Assembly (NCBI RefSeq): GCF_900188005.1
Contig: NZ_FZNR01000019.1
Coordinates: 1 to 64,000, forward strand
DNA: 64,000 nucleotides
Direction: 5' to 3'
From: Actinoplanes regularis
GTDB taxonomy: Bacteria > Actinomycetota > Actinomycetes > Mycobacteriales > Micromonosporaceae
Position 1 is the first letter of the stretch. Every line of letters begins with the position of its first letter. Positions 48,915 to 56,603 of the stretch are shown here, piece by piece. The notes beneath the pieces were generated by a model that had not been told where the DNA came from, made no database searches, and worked only from the letters and a program-made list of their open reading frames with translations. Made by a program: the position numbers and the translations under genes.

Positions 48915-49970
48915 TCAGGCCTCTCGGCCCAAGCGCTGTGCCAGCCCCACGCGGCCGGCGCCCGAGGAGCGGAACGTGCGCCGGTACGCCGACGGGACGA
49001 CCCCCGCCTCGGCCGCCAGGTGCCGCCGCAGGGAGGTGGCGGTGGCGAAGCCGACCTCGTGGGCGACCCGTTCCACCGGCAGGTCGGTCGACTCCAGCAG
49101 TTGGCGTGCCCGCCGCAGCCGCTGCTGGGTCAGCCATCGGCCGGGGCTCAGGCCGGTCTCCTCGCCGAAGCGCCGGGCGAAGGTCCGGGTGCTCATCGCG
49201 GCGTGCGTGGCCAGGTCGTCCAGCGACAGTGGAAGCTCCAGCCGCCGCAGCGCCCAGTCGCGGGTCGGTCCGGTGCCGGTTTCGCCTGCCGCCGGCAGCG
49301 GCCGTTCGATGTACTGCGCCTGCCCGCCGTCCCGATAGGGCGGCACCACGCAGCACCGGGCGACGTGGTTGGCGAGCTCGCTGCCGTGGTCCTTGCGCAG
49401 CAGGTGCAGGCAGACGTCGACGCCGCTCGCCGCTCCGGCGGAGGTCAGCAGATCACCGTGGTCGACGAAGAGCACGTCGGCGTCCAGTTCGACCCTGGGG
49501 AACATTTCCCGGAACCGGCCGGCGAGCGCCCAGTGGGTGGTGACCCGCCGCCCGTCGAGGAGGCCGGCGGCGGCCAGCAGGAAGGCGCCGGTGCAGATGG
49601 AGACCAGGCGGGTGCCGGGGCGGACGCGGGACAGGGCGGCGAGGGCCCGCGGGTCCGGGGCGGTGGCCAAGGCGAGGGGGATCGCGTACGGCGGGATGAC
49701 CACGGTGTCCGCCTCGGCCAGCACCTCGGGGCCGTGCCCGGGGATGACGGTCAGGTCCGCGTCGGTGCGCACGGGCTTGCCGTCCACGCTCGCGGTCAGC
49801 ACCTCGTAGCGGCCGCCGGCGGAGCCTAGGACCCGGTGCGGGATGCCGAGCTCGAAGGGGTAGACGCCGTCGAGGGCGAGGACGACGACCCGGTGCGCGC
49901 CGGGTCGCGGCACCGGGTGCATCCAGCGGTCCAGTTCCTCCGCGCGGTCGTCGGCCGGGTCGATGCGCAT
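48915..49970 (-). CDS. GlxA-type AraC regulator with DJ-1/PfpI domain
   Basis: A 351-residue regulator. The DJ-1/PfpI domain (about 25-190) has RVVVLALDGVYPFELGIPHR, DTVVIPPYA and LVSICTGAFLLAAAGLL, with RRVTTHWALAGRF. The AraC DNA-binding domain (about 240-335) has DDLATHAAMSTRTFARRFGE, ETGLSPGRWL and ERVAHEVGFATATSLRRHLA. It is paralogous in layout to the regulator at 45780-46712. It is divergent from a quinone oxidoreductase gene, with an inverted TGGCA element in the 70-bp gap, so that gene is the probable target. Start ATG 49970 lies at the edge of the element. Confidence 0.92.
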   Translation of the reverse strand: MRIDPADDRAEELDRWMHPVPRPGAHRVVVLALDGVYPFELGIPHRVLGSAGGRYEVLTASVDGKPVRTDADLTVIPGHGPEVLAEADTVVIPPYAIPLALATAPDPRALAALSRVRPGTRLVSICTGAFLLAAAGLLDGRRVTTHWALAGRFREMFPRVELDADVLFVDHGDLLTSAGAASGVDVCLHLLRKDHGSELANHVARCCVVPPYRDGGQAQYIERPLPAAGETGTGPTRDWALRRLELPLSLDDLATHAAMSTRTFARRFGEETGLSPGRWLTQQRLRRARQLLESTDLPVERVAHEVGFATATSLRRHLAAEAGVVPSAYRRTFRSSGAGRVGLAQRLGREA

Positions 49971-50004
49971 GGCAAGAATGTATCGGAGGATGACCTTCCT
50001 GCCA
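49970..50004. promoter_or_regulatory. AdpA/GlxA-like operator between divergent genes
   Basis: TGGCAAGAA (49970-49978) and TTCCTGCCA (49996-50004) are inverted copies with one mismatch, 17 bp apart. TGGCAAGAAT matches nine of ten positions of the AdpA consensus TGGCSNGWWY. The left half overlaps the regulator's start codon, which suggests autorepression. Confidence 0.55.
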
Positions 50005-50040
50005 TCGCCTCGGGGCGGGCCGTGCGGCCAGGATCGAGGA

Positions 50041-51024
50041 ATGACTTCGACGGACAAGCCGGAGAACCGCGACTCCCCGGACGGCGCCCCCGTGATGCTC
50101 GCCCTGCACCAGACGGCCCTCGGTGGCCCCGAGGTGCTGCGGCTGACCGAGCTTCCACGGCCTGCGCCCGGCCCCGGGGAGATCCTCGTCGCCGTGCACG
50201 CGGCCGGGCTCAACCCCACGGATTTCAAACACCGCGCCTCGCGCGTCTTCCTGCCGCCTCCGCCGTTCACTCTCGGCTGGGACGTCTCCGGCACCGTGGC
50301 GGCGACCGGTTTCGGGGTCACCCTCGTCCGCCCCGGTGACGAGGTGTTCGGCATGCTGCCCTACCCGTACGGGGCCGGCTCGCACGCCGAGTTCGTGACC
50401 GGTCCGGCCCGCGCCTTCGTCGCCAAGCCGGCCGGGATCGACCACGTCCAGGCGGCCGCGCTGCCGCTGGCCGCGCTGACCGCCTGGCAGGCGCTGGTCG
50501 AGACCGCGGGTGTCCGGGCCGGGCAGCGGGTGCTGATCCACGCCGCGGCCGGCGGTGTCGGCCATCTCGCCGTACAGATCGCCAAGGAGCGCGGCGCGCA
50601 CGTGACCGGGACGGCGAGCGCCGCCAAGCATGACTTCCTGCGCGAGCTGGGCGCGGATTCCTGCATCGACTACCACTCCGGGGACTTCACTGGCGGCGGG
50701 GAGCGTTTCGACGTCGTCCTGGACGCCGTGGGTGGAGAGACCACCCTGCGGTCGGTGGAGGTGCTCCGCCCCGGCGGGCTCCTCGTCTCCCTGCTGCCGG
50801 TCGCCGGGGACACCCTGGCCGCGGCGGAACGGGCGCGGGTCCGCGCCGTGGTGCTGCTGGTCGAGCACGACCAGGCCGGGATGCGTGCCGTTGCCGAACT
50901 CGTCGACCGGGGCCGGCTCCGTGCCCACGTCTGCGCCACGTTCCCCCTCGCCGAGGGCGCCCGGGCCCACGCCGCGGGTGAGACCGGTCGTACCACCGGA
51001 AAGATCGTCATCATCGTGCGCTGA
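50041..51024 (+). CDS. Zinc-independent quinone oxidoreductase (MDR family)
   Basis: A 327-residue medium-chain reductase of the NADPH:quinone oxidoreductase group. The N-terminal GroES-like part contains AGLNPTDFKHRASRVF and LGWDVSGTVAATG. The Rossmann domain has VLIHAAAGGVGHLAVQIAKE, then VLDAVGGETTLRSVEVLRPG. No zinc-ligand cysteines are present. It would reduce quinones or enones with NADPH. ATG 50041 has GAGGA immediately upstream. It is divergent from the GlxA-type regulator and probably under its control. Confidence 0.93.
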   Translation: MTSTDKPENRDSPDGAPVMLALHQTALGGPEVLRLTELPRPAPGPGEILVAVHAAGLNPTDFKHRASRVFLPPPPFTLGWDVSGTVAATGFGVTLVRPGDEVFGMLPYPYGAGSHAEFVTGPARAFVAKPAGIDHVQAAALPLAALTAWQALVETAGVRAGQRVLIHAAAGGVGHLAVQIAKERGAHVTGTASAAKHDFLRELGADSCIDYHSGDFTGGGERFDVVLDAVGGETTLRSVEVLRPGGLLVSLLPVAGDTLAAAERARVRAVVLLVEHDQAGMRAVAELVDRGRLRAHVCATFPLAEGARAHAAGETGRTTGKIVIIVR

Positions 51025-51058
51025 AAGCGGCGAGATTTCAGAGAAAATCTGGTCTCGT

Positions 51059-51070
51059 GGTACTAGACAT
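51059..51070 (+). promoter_or_regulatory. Promoter-like element GGTACTAGACAT, plus-strand copy
   Basis: The identical 12-mer occurs on the minus strand at 54264-54275, 33 bp upstream of the metX start. Here it faces a 200-bp non-coding stretch that ends in a terminator, suggesting a promoter for a small RNA. No clear -35 box accompanies it. Confidence 0.35.
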
Positions 51071-51076
51071 TCTCTA

Positions 51077-51268
51077 CCGACGCGCGTAGCCTTTCTGACG
51101 TTCGCGGCAGAGTTTGTTGGCGAACGGCCGTCGTACGTGAATGGGGCCAGGAAGTTGCGAGGGGCTCCGGCACCGGCGGACAGCACCACAGGAATCGGGA
51201 ACCAGCGGAAGGGACGGTGCTTTTTGACCCGTAAGCCCTGGGCCCCGGTCGCTTCGACGCCGGGGCCC
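51077..51268 (+). ncRNA. Candidate small RNA
   Basis: If transcription starts about 7 bp after the promoter-like element, it would run about 190 nt through several possible hairpins (GCACC/GGTGC followed by TTTTT) to the strong stem at 51240-51268. The region encodes no convincing protein. It does not match a riboswitch class that I can recognise. The call rests on layout only. Confidence 0.2.
51240..51268. terminator. Hairpin terminator between convergent genes
   Basis: A 9-bp stem GGGCCCCGG / CCGGGGCCC around an 11-nt loop, between the stops of the quinone oxidoreductase and CoA-binding genes. It could serve both strands; the minus-strand operon ends 29 bp before it. Confidence 0.75.
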
Positions 51269-51296
51269 TCGTCCTGCCCTGACCGCCCGCGGCGCC

Positions 51297-51779
51297 CTAC
51301 TGCAAGCCGGTGCGGACCGAGGTGATCCGCTGGGTGTTGAACCCCAGCCAGTGCATACGTCCGACGTAGCGGGCGTGTTCGATCTTGAGGCAGCGATCGA
51401 CCACGAGGTCCAGGCCGCCGTCCTCGGCGATGGCGTTGCCCTCCTCGTTGATCACGCCGAACTGGCACCAGAGCGCACCGGCACCGATCGTCACCGCGTC
51501 CCGGGCGATCTGCGGCAGCGCGCCCGGCGCGCGGAAGACGTTGACCACGTCGACCGGTCCGGGCAGGTCCGTCAGGCTCGGATAGCCGCGCTCTCCGAGG
51601 ATCTCCTTCTCCCGGGGGTTCACCGGGATCACCCGGTAGCCGTGCCGCTTCAGGTAGAAGCCGACGAAGTAGCTGGCCCGCAGCTCGTTCGCGGAGAGCC
51701 CGACGATCGCGACGGTCTTCGCGGTGTGCAGGATCCGCTGGATCGTGGTGACGTCCTGGTACTGGGCGAGATCGGTCAT
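51297..51779 (-). CDS. CoA-binding domain protein (YccU-like)
   Basis: A 160-residue single-domain CoA-binding Rossmann protein. It has the dinucleotide-like loop TVAIVGLSANELRASYFVGF and segments YRVIPVNPREKEILGERGYP, VDVVNVFRAP and GALWCQFGVINEEGNAIAED. Such YccU-like proteins resemble the CoA-binding part of succinyl-CoA ligases but lack catalysis; their role is unknown. Its ATG overlaps the metY TGA (ATGA), making it the third, translationally coupled gene of the methionine operon. The acyl-homoserine pathway uses acetyl-CoA, so a regulatory or CoA-sensing role there is an attractive inference. Confidence 0.9.
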   Translation of the reverse strand: MTDLAQYQDVTTIQRILHTAKTVAIVGLSANELRASYFVGFYLKRHGYRVIPVNPREKEILGERGYPSLTDLPGPVDVVNVFRAPGALPQIARDAVTIGAGALWCQFGVINEEGNAIAEDGGLDLVVDRCLKIEHARYVGRMHWLGFNTQRITSVRTGLQ

Positions 51780-53062
51780 CGTGCTCCCTCCAGGGCCTGC
51801 TCCAGATCCCAGATCAGATCGTCGACGGACTCGGTGCCGACCGACAGCCGTACGGTCCCCGGCCCGACGCCGGCCGCGCGCAGCTCGTCGTCGCCGAGTT
51901 GCCGGTGTGTGGTGCTGGCCGGGTGGATGATCAGGCTCTTCGCGTCGCCGACGTTCGCCAGGTGCGACCAGAGCGTGACGCCGCGGATCAGGTCCTGCCC
52001 GCCTTCGCGGCCGCCGGCGCAGTCGAACGAGAACACCGCCCCCGGGCCGAGCGGCAGGTACTTCTCGACCAGCGGCCGGTACCTGCTGCCGGGCAGGCCC
52101 GGGTACGTGACGTTCGAGGCGAGCGGGTGCGCGTCGAGGAACTCCGCGACCTTGTGGGCGTTGGCGACGTGGCGCTCCATCCGCAGCGACAGCGTCTCCA
52201 GGCCCTGCAGGAACAGGAACGCGTTGAGCGGCGCGAGCGCGCCGCCGAGGTCACGCAGGGTCTCGGCGCGCAGCTTCATCAGGTAGCCGTAGGTCCCGAA
52301 CGTCTCGTGGAACCGCAGGCCGTGGTACGCGGGGGAGGGCTCCGCGATCACCGGGAAGCGCCCGTTCGACCAGTCGAACGTGCCGGCGTCGGCGACCACG
52401 CCGCCGATGCTGGTGCCGTGCCCGCCGATGAACTTCGTCGCGGAGTGGATCACGATGTCGGCGCCCCACTCGATCGGGCGGCACAGGTACGGCGTCGCGA
52501 ACGTGTTGTCCACGATCAGCGGCAGGTCATGCTCGTGCGCGATCGTCGCCACGGCCGCGATGTCCAGCACGTTCCCGCCGGGGTTGCCGATCGTCTCGCC
52601 GAAGAACGCCTTCGTGTTCGCCCGGACCGCCTTGCGCCACTCCTCCGGATCGTCCGGGTCCACCCAGGTCAGCTCGACGTTCAGTTTCCCGAACAGGTGC
52701 TTGAACTGGTTCACCGTCCCGCCGTAGAGCGCGGCCGAGGCGACCACGTGGTCGCCCGGCTGCAGCAGGGTGAAGAACGCGGCCGCCTGTGCCGCGATCC
52801 CGCTGGAGAAGGCCACCGCGCCGGCGCCGCCCTCCAGGTTCGCCACCCGTTCCTCGAAGACGGCGACGGTCGGGTTCATGATCCGCGAGTACGTGTTTCC
52901 GTACTCCTGGAGATTGAAGTAGGCGGCCGCGGACTCCGGGTCCTCGAAGACGTAACTGGTGGTCTGGAAGATCGGCACCGCGCGGGCGCCGGTGTTCGGG
53001 TCGGGCCGCTGCCCGGCGTGCAACTGCCGGGTCTCGAACCCGTACCGGTGGTCTTCGCTCAT
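51776..53062 (-). CDS. metY: O-acetylhomoserine sulfhydrylase
   Basis: A 428-residue Cys/Met-metabolism PLP enzyme. The PLP lysine is in HSATKFIGGHGTS. Other family markers are YSRIMNPTV, VAFSSGIAAQAAAFFTLLQP, IGNPGGNVLDI (with LPLIVDNTFATPYL) and the C-terminal HPASTTHRQL. Length and the WGADIVIHSATK region fit O-acetylhomoserine aminocarboxypropyltransferase, which makes homocysteine from O-acetylhomoserine and sulfide. The ATG at 53062 overlaps the metX stop (ATGA). It follows the enzyme that makes its substrate, so the assignment is firm. Confidence 0.95.
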   Translation of the reverse strand: MSEDHRYGFETRQLHAGQRPDPNTGARAVPIFQTTSYVFEDPESAAAYFNLQEYGNTYSRIMNPTVAVFEERVANLEGGAGAVAFSSGIAAQAAAFFTLLQPGDHVVASAALYGGTVNQFKHLFGKLNVELTWVDPDDPEEWRKAVRANTKAFFGETIGNPGGNVLDIAAVATIAHEHDLPLIVDNTFATPYLCRPIEWGADIVIHSATKFIGGHGTSIGGVVADAGTFDWSNGRFPVIAEPSPAYHGLRFHETFGTYGYLMKLRAETLRDLGGALAPLNAFLFLQGLETLSLRMERHVANAHKVAEFLDAHPLASNVTYPGLPGSRYRPLVEKYLPLGPGAVFSFDCAGGREGGQDLIRGVTLWSHLANVGDAKSLIIHPASTTHRQLGDDELRAAGVGPGTVRLSVGTESVDDLIWDLEQALEGAR

Positions 53063-54231
53063 GCTCGGCTCCCGTTCAGGAATCGGCGGACGAGGGGCGT
53101 CTGGCGGGCCTCTTCCAGCAGGAAACAGTCGTGGCCGTACGGCGCCTCGATCAGGTGGTTCTCGACCGGCTTGCCGGTCTCGGCGAGGGCCCGCTCGATC
53201 CGGGCCGACGCCGCCGGTGGGTACAGCCAGTCGGAGCTGAACGAGATCAGCAGGGTCCGCGCCCGTACCCCGGCCAGCGCGCTCGCCAGTGAGCCGCCGT
53301 GCTCCCGGGCCAGGTCGAAGTAGGTCAGCGCGCGGGACAGGTGCAGGTAGGTGTTGGCGTCGAAGCGCCGTACGAACGAGCCGGCCTGGTGGTGCAGGTA
53401 GCTCTCGATCTCGAATTCCGGCTCGGCGAGCGTGTAGCGCAGGTCGTCGGCGAACCGCAGCCTCCGGCCGAAGCGGTCGTCGAGGGAGGGCGCCGACAGG
53501 TACGTGATGTGTCCGACCATCCGGGCCACGCCCATGCCGGCGTCGGGTGCCCGGCCGGTCCCGTAGTAGTCGCCACCCTGCCAGGCGGGATCGCGCATGA
53601 TGGCTTCCCGGGCGATCGCGTTCCAGGCCAGGCCCTGTGGTTGCAGGGCGTGGGTGGAGGCGATCACCACGATGGCGTCGACCTGGTCGGGGAAGAGGAC
53701 CGCCCACTGCAGGGCCTGCATCCCGCCGAGTGAGCCGCCGGCCACCGCGGCCAGTCGTTCGATCCCGAGCACGTCCAGGAACGCCCGCTCGCAGCGCACC
53801 ATGTCGGCGACGGTGAGGACCGGGAAGTCCGATCCGTACGGCCGGCCGGTCGCCGGGTCGACGGAGGACGGACCGGTCGTGCCGCGGCAGCCGCCGAGCA
53901 GATTCGTGGAGACGACGAGGAAGCGGTCGGTGTCGAACGCCTTGCCCGGCCCGATCATGCCGTCCCACCAGCCGATCCCCTTGGGGTCCGCGGCGGCTCC
54001 GAACCCGTCGCGGGTGCTCTCGGCCGGGGGTGTCGCCGCGATTCCCGCCGCGTGGGCGTCACCGCTGAGCGCGTGGCAGACCAGGATCACGTTGTCGCGG
54101 GCCGGTGACAGGGTGCCGTACGTCTCGTAGGCGACCCGGACCTGCCGCAGTTCCCGGCCCGAGTCGAGCCGCAGCGGCGTCGGCAGGTCCAGGTATCGAG
54201 TCTCGACGGTGCCGACGGATCCGGGGTCCAT
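53059..54231 (-). CDS. metX: Homoserine O-acetyltransferase
   Basis: A 390-residue alpha/beta-hydrolase-fold acyltransferase. The nucleophile is S167 in AVAGGSLGGMQALQWA, with the acid in FSSDWLYPP and the histidine in PYGHDCFLLE. Conserved pieces include VCHALSGDAH, WWDGMIGPGKAFDTDRF and NLLGGCRGTTGPSS. It transfers acetyl from acetyl-CoA to homoserine, the first committed step toward methionine. MetX-like enzymes may use succinyl-CoA instead; residues here do not decide by eye. It begins the operon, with GGGAGG before ATG 54231 and the promoter-like 12-mer 33 bp upstream. Confidence 0.95.
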   Translation of the reverse strand: MDPGSVGTVETRYLDLPTPLRLDSGRELRQVRVAYETYGTLSPARDNVILVCHALSGDAHAAGIAATPPAESTRDGFGAAADPKGIGWWDGMIGPGKAFDTDRFLVVSTNLLGGCRGTTGPSSVDPATGRPYGSDFPVLTVADMVRCERAFLDVLGIERLAAVAGGSLGGMQALQWAVLFPDQVDAIVVIASTHALQPQGLAWNAIAREAIMRDPAWQGGDYYGTGRAPDAGMGVARMVGHITYLSAPSLDDRFGRRLRFADDLRYTLAEPEFEIESYLHHQAGSFVRRFDANTYLHLSRALTYFDLAREHGGSLASALAGVRARTLLISFSSDWLYPPAASARIERALAETGKPVENHLIEAPYGHDCFLLEEARQTPLVRRFLNGSRA

Positions 54232-54263
54232 AACCTCCCGAAGTTAGGTCAGGCCCGGCCGTT

Positions 54264-54275
54264 ATGTCTAGTACC
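54264..54275 (-). promoter_or_regulatory. Promoter-like element GGTACTAGACAT upstream of metX
   Basis: The minus-strand 12-mer lies 33 bp before the metX ATG, at a distance suited to a -10 region with a short leader. An identical plus-strand copy is at 51059-51070, beyond the far end of the operon. The intervening leader is too short for a SAM riboswitch. Confidence 0.4.
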
Positions 54276-54322
54276 CCGATGGGTCTTGTAGAACTATCGG
54301 TGGAGGGGAAGGATTCCAGGTC

Positions 54323-54871
54323 ATGGCCACCATCGATAACGGAGTCAACGTTCAAGCGCTGCTCGAGGCGCGGGAAGCGCTCAAAGGGGCCCCGGAAGCG
54401 GCCCAGTTCACCTGGCGCGCGTCCAGCAAGTGGCAGAAGGGCGCGCACAGCACCACCAGTATCGAGAAGTTCTTCGGCCTTGGCCAGGAACAGACCCACA
54501 AGAGTGAATCCGTGTTCGCCGCGGATCACCCGGAGATCTTCGCCGCCGAGGACAACGGCATCACCCCGATCGAATACCTGCTCGTCGGCCTGGCGAGCTG
54601 CCTCACCGCCGGCGTGGCGTCGGTCGCGCAGAATCGCGGCATCCAGTTGCGCTCGGTCGAGTCCACGGTGGAGGGCGGTCATGACATCCGCGGCATCCTC
54701 GGGGCCGACAGCGACGTCCGCAACGGCTTCAACGACATCAAGGTGACTTTCAAGATCGACGCGGACGCCTCCGCGGAGGAGATCGAGGCCCTCGTCGCGC
54801 AGTCGCAGAAGCGGTCGGCGGTCTACGACGCGCTGACCAATCCGACCAGCGTCACGGTCGAAGTGGCCTGA
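54323..54871 (+). CDS. OsmC family protein (single cysteine)
   Basis: A 182-residue OsmC-fold protein of the longer type. The N-terminal cysteine is in LVGLASCLTAGVASVAQN. Where peroxidatic OsmC/Ohr proteins have the second cysteine, this one has serine (QSQKRSAVYDALTN), so it cannot form the usual intramolecular disulfide. Its activity is therefore uncertain: a thiol-dependent reductase with an external partner, or a non-peroxidase role. The flavin monooxygenase gene starts 12 bp after its stop and probably shares its mRNA. GGAGGGGAAGG lies upstream of ATG 54323. Confidence 0.88.
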   Translation: MATIDNGVNVQALLEAREALKGAPEAAQFTWRASSKWQKGAHSTTSIEKFFGLGQEQTHKSESVFAADHPEIFAAEDNGITPIEYLLVGLASCLTAGVASVAQNRGIQLRSVESTVEGGHDIRGILGADSDVRNGFNDIKVTFKIDADASAEEIEALVAQSQKRSAVYDALTNPTSVTVEVA

Positions 54872-54883
54872 CCCATCGAACGG

Positions 54884-56092
54884 GTGACCACGGTCGTCGT
54901 CGGCGCGGGACACGCCGGGCTGGCGGCCAGCCACTTTCTGACCGGCCGATCCATCGAGCACGTCGTCCTCGAGCGCGGCGAGGTCGCGAACTCGTGGCGG
55001 CGTGAGCGCTGGGACTCACTGCGGCTGCTCACGCCGAACTGGCTGAGCCGGCTGCCGGGCCACCACTACAGCGGCCCGGACCCGGACGGGTACATGACCT
55101 CCGGCGAGGTGGCCGAGTTCATCGAGCACTTCGCCGGCGTCACACGGGCCCCGGTGCGGACCGGCACGGCCGTCACCGCCATCCGGCGGGCCGGCACCGG
55201 ATACCACGTCGTCACCAGCGGTGGTGAGCTGTCGTGCCGGTCGGTCGTGCTGGCCACCGGAGCGTGCAACGTGCCCGTCGTGCCCGCGTTCGCCGCCGCC
55301 GTCCCGGCCGGGGTGCGGCAGCTGACCCCGTTCGGCTACCGGGGCCCGGAGGATCTCGGCGAGGGCGGCGTGCTGGTCGTCGGCGCGTCCGCGACCGGTG
55401 TGCAGATCGCCGCCGAGCTGCGCCGGTCCGGCCGGCCGGTGATCCTGTCGGTGGGCGAGCACGTCCGAATGCCCCGCCTGCACCGCGACCGCGACGTGCT
55501 GTGGTGGATGGACGCCTCCGGCGTGTGGGACCAGCGCTACGACGAGGTCGACGACCTCACGCGGGCCCGCCGGCTTCCGTCACCGCAGCTCGCCGGCACC
55601 CCCGAGCGGGCGACGCTCGACCTGAACGCGCTCACCGGCCTCGGTGTCGAGCTGGTTGGGCGCCTCGCCGCCGTACGCGATGATGTGCTGCTCTTCTCCG
55701 GCGGCCTGCGCAACGTCTGTTCCCTCGCCGATCTGAAGATGCGGCGCCTGCTGGCCGGCTTCGACGAGTGGGCCGGCCTGCGACCGGAAGCGGAACTCCC
55801 GCCGACCCGGGTCCCGCCCGCCGCGCGTCTGCGGCTCGACCTGGGTCGCGGCGAGATCGCGACGATCGTGTGGGCGACCGGGTTCCGGCCCGACTACAGC
55901 TGGCTCGACGTGCCGGTTGTCGACGAGAAGGGCCGGTTGCGCCACGAGGGCGGCGTCGTCGACAGCCCCGGGCTGTACGCGCTCGGCCTGCCGCTGCTGC
56001 GCCGCCGTCGCTCGACCTTCCTCAGCGGCATCGAGGACGACGCCCGCGAGGTGATCGGCCACCTCGCCGCGGCTCCGGCGGTCAGAGGGTGA
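54884..56092 (+). CDS. FAD-dependent monooxygenase/oxidoreductase (CzcO-like)
   Basis: A 402-residue two-dinucleotide-binding flavoprotein. The FAD loop is VVVGAGHAGLAASHFL at the extreme N-terminus, and the NAD(P) loop is VLVVGASATGVQIAAELRRS. WDSLRLLTPNWLSRLPG and WATGFRPDYSWLDVPVVDE are typical of the CzcO/trimethylamine monooxygenase-like group. The GTG start at 54884 puts the FAD motif at residue 5, as usual. It forms a pair with the OsmC gene. It converges on the PPOX gene with an 11-bp overlap. Substrate unknown. Confidence 0.9.
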   Translation: MTTVVVGAGHAGLAASHFLTGRSIEHVVLERGEVANSWRRERWDSLRLLTPNWLSRLPGHHYSGPDPDGYMTSGEVAEFIEHFAGVTRAPVRTGTAVTAIRRAGTGYHVVTSGGELSCRSVVLATGACNVPVVPAFAAAVPAGVRQLTPFGYRGPEDLGEGGVLVVGASATGVQIAAELRRSGRPVILSVGEHVRMPRLHRDRDVLWWMDASGVWDQRYDEVDDLTRARRLPSPQLAGTPERATLDLNALTGLGVELVGRLAAVRDDVLLFSGGLRNVCSLADLKMRRLLAGFDEWAGLRPEAELPPTRVPPAARLRLDLGRGEIATIVWATGFRPDYSWLDVPVVDEKGRLRHEGGVVDSPGLYALGLPLLRRRRSTFLSGIEDDAREVIGHLAAAPAVRG

Positions 56093-56462
56093 TGACGATG
56101 CCCACGGCCGCCGGGCGCTTGATGTGGAAGACCCGGGTGAACCAGCCGCCGATGCGCGCGGAGACGTAGCGGCTCTCCATGAGGCGGCGCGCGTTCTCGG
56201 TCTCGGTGAGCGGCAGGAGAACGGCGGTGCCCCGCACCGATCGGGCGCCCGGAGCGACCTTGCCGCGGATGTCGCAGGCGGTGACCTCGACCTGCGGGTT
56301 GTTGCGGATGCGCTTGACCTTCCACGCGTCGGCGCCCGAGACGGTGGTCAGGGTGTTGCCCTGCACCACGTGCCAGACCGGGGTCGGCACCGGGGTGCCG
56401 TCCTTGCGGTAGGTGGTCAGGTTGATCTGCTTGCTGGCGGTGATCTCCGCGGGGACGCTCAT
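56082..56462 (-). CDS. PPOX-class F420-dependent oxidoreductase
   Basis: A 126-residue split-barrel flavin/F420-binding protein. It contains KQINLTTYRKDGTPVPTPVW, DAWKVKRIRNNPQVEVTACD, then GARSVRGTAVLL. The length and TTYRKDGTPVPTPVW motif match the TIGR03666-type F420-binding PPOX group. It should transfer hydride from reduced F420 to an unknown acceptor. It is the second F420-linked enzyme in the window. The minus-strand start is ATG 56462. Nothing nearby identifies its substrate. Confidence 0.88.
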   Translation of the reverse strand: MSVPAEITASKQINLTTYRKDGTPVPTPVWHVVQGNTLTTVSGADAWKVKRIRNNPQVEVTACDIRGKVAPGARSVRGTAVLLPLTETENARRLMESRYVSARIGGWFTRVFHIKRPAAVGIVITL

Positions 56463-56603
56463 GGTCCGATCCTATTGCCGCTAGCCCGATGTGGTGAAAT
56501 GCTGGCAAATGCCAGTTTCATCCTGGTCTGCTCTGCTGGAACTCCCGACACTTGATCAAGCGCGGTCGCCGCGCCGCCGGTCCGGGTTCGCGGAGGAGAT
56601 CGA

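Larger units (their letters stand above)
51025..51296. other. Convergent intergenic region
   Basis: A 272-bp gap between convergent genes. Besides the promoter-like element and terminator listed separately, it contains AGATTT...AAATCT near 51033-51050 and GCACC/GGTGC (51183-51187 / 51216-51220) followed by five T residues. No ORF with a convincing protein is visible. Confidence 0.5.

Noticed and set aside
51059..54275. A transposable cassette with 12-bp terminal inverted repeats around the met operon
   Set aside because: No transposase, no target-site duplication, and the repeats sit at promoter-like positions; a shared regulatory element explains them better.
54232..54322. A SAM riboswitch upstream of metX
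   Set aside because: The gap is only 91 bp, shared with a divergent gene, and shows none of the conserved SAM-I or SAM-IV core sequences.
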